The position numbers were made by a program, and so were the translations under genes. 64,000 nucleotides of DNA from Limanda limanda (Eukaryota; Chordata; Actinopteri; Pleuronectiformes; Pleuronectidae), in NCBI RefSeq assembly GCF_963576545.1, contig NC_083642.1, positions 7,516,901 through 7,580,900 on the forward strand, written 5' to 3'. The notes under the pieces were generated by a model. That model searched no databases and was not told where the DNA came from. It worked only from the letters and a program-made list of their open reading frames with translations. Each line of letters begins with the position of its first letter. The stretch's first letter is position 1. Positions 60,387 through 64,000 of the stretch are shown here, in pieces.

Positions 60387-63300
60387 GTAGGCACTCAGTA
60401 TACCTGACTGGGAGCCAGTGTCTTCCCAGTCTAATATCCCCGGATCATTCACAGCGCATCCCAGTCTTTAAAATCAATGTTAGTTACAGTCATGTTTTAT
60501 TTGCATTTGCCAAACAAACAATCAAACCGAACCAGTGCAGCACCGGAGCAGGGGCATGCTTCTTTGTTAGCTCCCAGGCAGCTGAGTCCCTGCCAGCTTT
60601 CACTGAAATGTGCACCGACACCTCAGGAGGCAATTGTGCAATTTAACTAGAGAAACGTGCAATAAAGCAGCCCAGGGTTTCTTCCCTTTAAAAAAAGAAC
60701 GGGTGCACATGTATTATTAATAGCTTACACACAGTCTAGACCTGAGAGCTCTCAGTGGGGAAGGAGGAGCAGAGATCCAGTTGTCAGGATCCTTACTGTA
60801 CCCACTTAAAAAAAGAATAAAACATCTATTTACCTCAAAGAGCAAAGGCCTTGGATGAGGTTAGCATTTGATGTGGGTTTCACATCCTGCATGAGACCCA
60901 CCATGAAGGTTAGAGAGGTTTAGCTGCTCTCATGAGGTTTTCCCTTGTCACCCGAAGGCTTTTTGTACTGCTAATATCTCCCTATAATTACTAATCTCCA
61001 TAGAATAAAGCAAAGTACAGTCAACACACAGTACCCGTACATACCACAGTATACAGATACTCATATTAACATGTGTTGTTCAACAGTGAGGACATACAAC
61101 ACATACTTGATCTACTGTACCTCAGATTTGTGAATGATTTGCTATTGTTATTCTCTGCCCATAAAGAATTTTACACTTACAATAAATAGTCATGTCATAT
61201 CGAAAGAGGCATTGGTCAAATTGCCTGAGTCACCAGTCCGTGGTCCTGTGCTGTTTGTTGTAATTTAAGATTGCATCAAATTCTTCACTGTATTAAGAAG
61301 ATGCAGCTTGGCCAGACCTCCATCCTAATGCACAGTCCTTCTACCTCTGTGCTGCTGCAGGGTTATATTAAACAGTACTATCGAGTATAATCGATCTGAT
61401 AAGTTACGAGTTTCATTTTGTCCTGGTGATGTTATCGGAGTTATTGGCTTACCACAACCTAATTGCTGAATTCCCTGGGCTGTAGAGAGAGAGCATTTGA
61501 TCCAGTTTTACAATACAGTCTTTACTGAGATAGCCAGTGTGCAAGAAAGGAACACTCTTATTGTTTAGACAGAGCCCACTCTCGTCTAGCTTACGCGTAC
61601 AAATGAACTAAAGCTTGTAAACTCATGGTTGGGGAGAGCTGTGTGTCGAAAGCTTCCTCATTTTAGTAACAAGCACATGTAGGTGAACGTCCGGCGTCAA
61701 TCAAAACATAGTATTGTTGCTGTGGGAGCCGCCGTCACCTGGGGGACGGTCTGATGGCGTGGGCCGAGGTGACTCATCATTGTGTTACTCAGCGCAGATC
61801 ATTCAATCTGAGGTAATTACATTAAATCCCGTTGTAAATATCAAGGATCCAATTCGGTGATGCTGCTCCGTCTTCTGCTCACAGATCCCTGGGCGGTCTG
61901 AAGAGCCCATTGTGTCATCTGTCTCGGACTTGAGCAATCAATGTGGGGCAATGTTGGCTCGGGGAAATTATTGGCCAGTCTTTGTTGGAAATGAGTTGAC
62001 TAATGTGCGGTTGTACCTTACAGACCAGGTTGCTTCCGGACACCTGAGTTTAGAGGAAAGACTCCGAAACAAAACAAGCTGTGAGATTATTGACCAGAGG
62101 AAAGCCCCGGGGGACTTGTTGCTATTGTGTGCATTTGATTTAGTTTGCATAATGAAAATGTCAATACGTGTTTAAGGGCTTCCTAGTGAATGACTACAGT
62201 GGCTGCTGGTTGGCGTTTATGTGTGTGTGTGTTTGTGTGTTTTTCTCCTCTTTACCAGAATTTTGTAACTTATTAATCATCCATAGTTGGAAAGTGTAGC
62301 CTTGTAATCCTGTCAAAGGAGATTTGATCTGTAGGGACGACAGCTTTCTTCAGCAGATTTTCAGCCTGTGTTGATCATCATGTAGGAACGCCTTTGTGTT
62401 ATTTCATTATTTTGTTCGGTATTCAGAACAATCATTGAATTTGACTTTCTCTGCTGCTGTTGGTGTGAGAGCAGGACGTTCGGCCTTATGTGCGCCACCA
62501 CAGGTCATACAGATGAATAATCAGACCTAATGGCTGTCATTACCATGCTTTGAAGGCATGTTGTGTGTGTTTCCACTAGTTTGTTAGTGTTCTCGCTCTG
62601 GAATGGCCCCGCGTGTCAAGACTTGTTGTGTTTTTGTAACCAGGCAGTTGTACAGCTCTGCTCTGCGGAATGTCTGCTTTCCCAGGAGGCTGCATCCCGG
62701 CGGCTGCCATGGGATCGGCACTGACCCCTGCATGTTTAACACTGTCACCGCCCCAAACATTTGTTCTCTGGTGCTCCATTAACACCAAAATGAGCCGGGC
62801 AGGGCTTCTCTGTCAAGAAGGAAGGTCATGCTATTATATAGAGCCACCGTGCAGTGTTGGTTACAATAGCTTGCAACAATAGTGTGTGGCGGAAATGGTT
62901 TGTCCATATTGTGGCCTGTTGCATTGAGGTTTTGTTTACCTCAATGCGTCGGCCCCGTGACCTGCTTTGATCCCAGAGGTGTACAGGAAGTGGTCTAAAG
63001 CAACACTTCCTGGTCCAGGTCGTCCAAACGCAGGCAGCTGCTGCAGTCAGACCGGAGGTAAGACAAGTCCCTGGCAGGGAGGAAGCCTGCCCACTGAGGG
63101 GAACTTAACAGAGGAATGCACGGGGTTCTGGACAGACGCTCTGAGAGCTTAGCCAGATGAGGGCTCGTCTCCCAGATTCACAGCCGTGTCCTTTGTCCAG
63201 CTGACAAAGCGTAGAATGGCTGCTTTTCATATTCATAGGAGTCCCTAAAGACCATTATGTGCTTTTTTTTGTTTTACAAAGAAAATTGAGCTGTCATTCG

Positions 63301-64000
63301 GACCACCTATTAAGAGGAGCCTCATTCAGGCTAGTGTTTGCCATCACTATAGGCTGAATCAAGATGGGCTTTCTCAAACATTTCTGCGATGAAGATTTCC
63401 TTTTGAATCGAGGTTTCTGTATTATGGTTTCTTCTTTTTTCTGAATCCTAGGGAGGGAAGAGTTTCTATCAGTGCGAGGGCTCGGTTTGCATTTTAAGAG
63501 GCTCGGGCACAACTCCAGATCTTTCCGTCCCATTACATCCACCATTTCTGGCTCGTCCCTGGCAAACCCATGCTGTCAGACCGGTGTCAGCTGAGGAAAT
63601 ATCTGCTGCATAATAATGAGCACACACTGTCCCTATAAAAAAATAACAGAAACTCCTTGTAGCTTCTTTTCTAATGGGATCTGTGTGCATGTCAGTGTGA
63701 AGGTGCAGAGTGGGACTTGTGATGGTGTGTTGGCTGACGACCGGTTCACAGCAGAAATCTGTCACCCTGGGTCCTTTGCTGTACTACCCAGTAGCTATCA
63801 GAGTCCATGCCTGCTGTAAGTGCAGCCACAGTGTTAACAAGGCAGTTCCACTCACTTTTACAGAAATGGCCAGATCCTCGGATCCCCACTAGGTAGCTAA
63901 AAGCTAGCACGCAGCAGGCCTGGCAGTCACATTTCATCAGTTGTCGACCTCTGAACTGAGAGAAACTGTAGCCGGTTCAACGCAGGAGGGAGCGGTGGAA
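60387..64000 (+). other. anks1a intron 1 (5' part)
   Basis: No exon with ankyrin-like coding was found in this 3.6 kb. A short GT repeat lies at about 62219-62240. The scattered open frames of 60-90 codons here lack splice support or recognisable domains. Confidence 0.65.

Noticed and set aside
59765..60646. 293-codon + strand open frame across the anks1a start
   Set aside because: It is in a different frame from the recognised ANKS1A start, crosses its donor site, and is low-complexity GC-rich sequence.
61912..62175. 87-codon + frame in anks1a intron 1
   Set aside because: No ankyrin-like sequence and no supporting splice sites in the expected phase.

Overview
This is a vertebrate nuclear window, almost certainly from a teleost and probably a percomorph. 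The genes are spread over many short GT-AG exons. Long CA/GT microsatellites are present, along with fish-typical mobile elements: an RTE/Rex3-like LINE, a Ty3/gypsy LTR element, a hAT-like element and several short non-autonomous repeats. Exons were assigned by reading splice sites and checking that the phase closes from exon to exon.

The left 36 kb is a recently expanded tandem array of leukocyte-type integrin alpha (CD11/ITGAM-ITGAX-like) genes, all on the + strand. Unit 1 (1-6245 in view, exons 9-19) has lost its 3' third and is fused to intergenic spacer near 6292. Unit 2 (10882-26053) is a complete 31-exon gene with signal peptide, beta-propeller, inserted I/vWA domain, stalk, membrane segment and tail. 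Its exon 19 carries one extra A, and a duplicated copy of exon 22 in intron 18 would cancel that frameshift if included. Unit 3 (30509-36282) is a relic holding a stop at codon 4, the I-domain exons, and an intact RTE LINE ORF in an intron. The spacer between units (6.3-8.8 kb and 27.2-29.9 kb) is duplicated at roughly 98% or higher identity and contains an unidentified minus-strand candidate exon. A 1.5-kb hAT-like element sits in the GT microsatellite of the first spacer only.

The right 27 kb is single-copy and matches human 6p21.31 gene order. uhrf1bp1/bltp3a (+, 37448-53594, 21 coding exons, about 1312 aa) encodes a bridge-like lipid-transfer protein. taf11 (-, 58703-56944, 5 coding exons, 202 aa) encodes a TFIID subunit. 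The first coding exon of anks1a (+, 60208-60386) is followed by intron to the window end. bltp3a and taf11 converge tail to tail, and taf11 and anks1a diverge from a shared region of about 1 kb. The last intron of bltp3a carries an antisense, internally deleted gypsy element flanked by a TATAC target duplication.

The most notable signal is local remodelling of the integrin array: 3' truncation, exon duplication with a compensating frameshift, and retention of only the ligand-binding-domain exons in unit 3.
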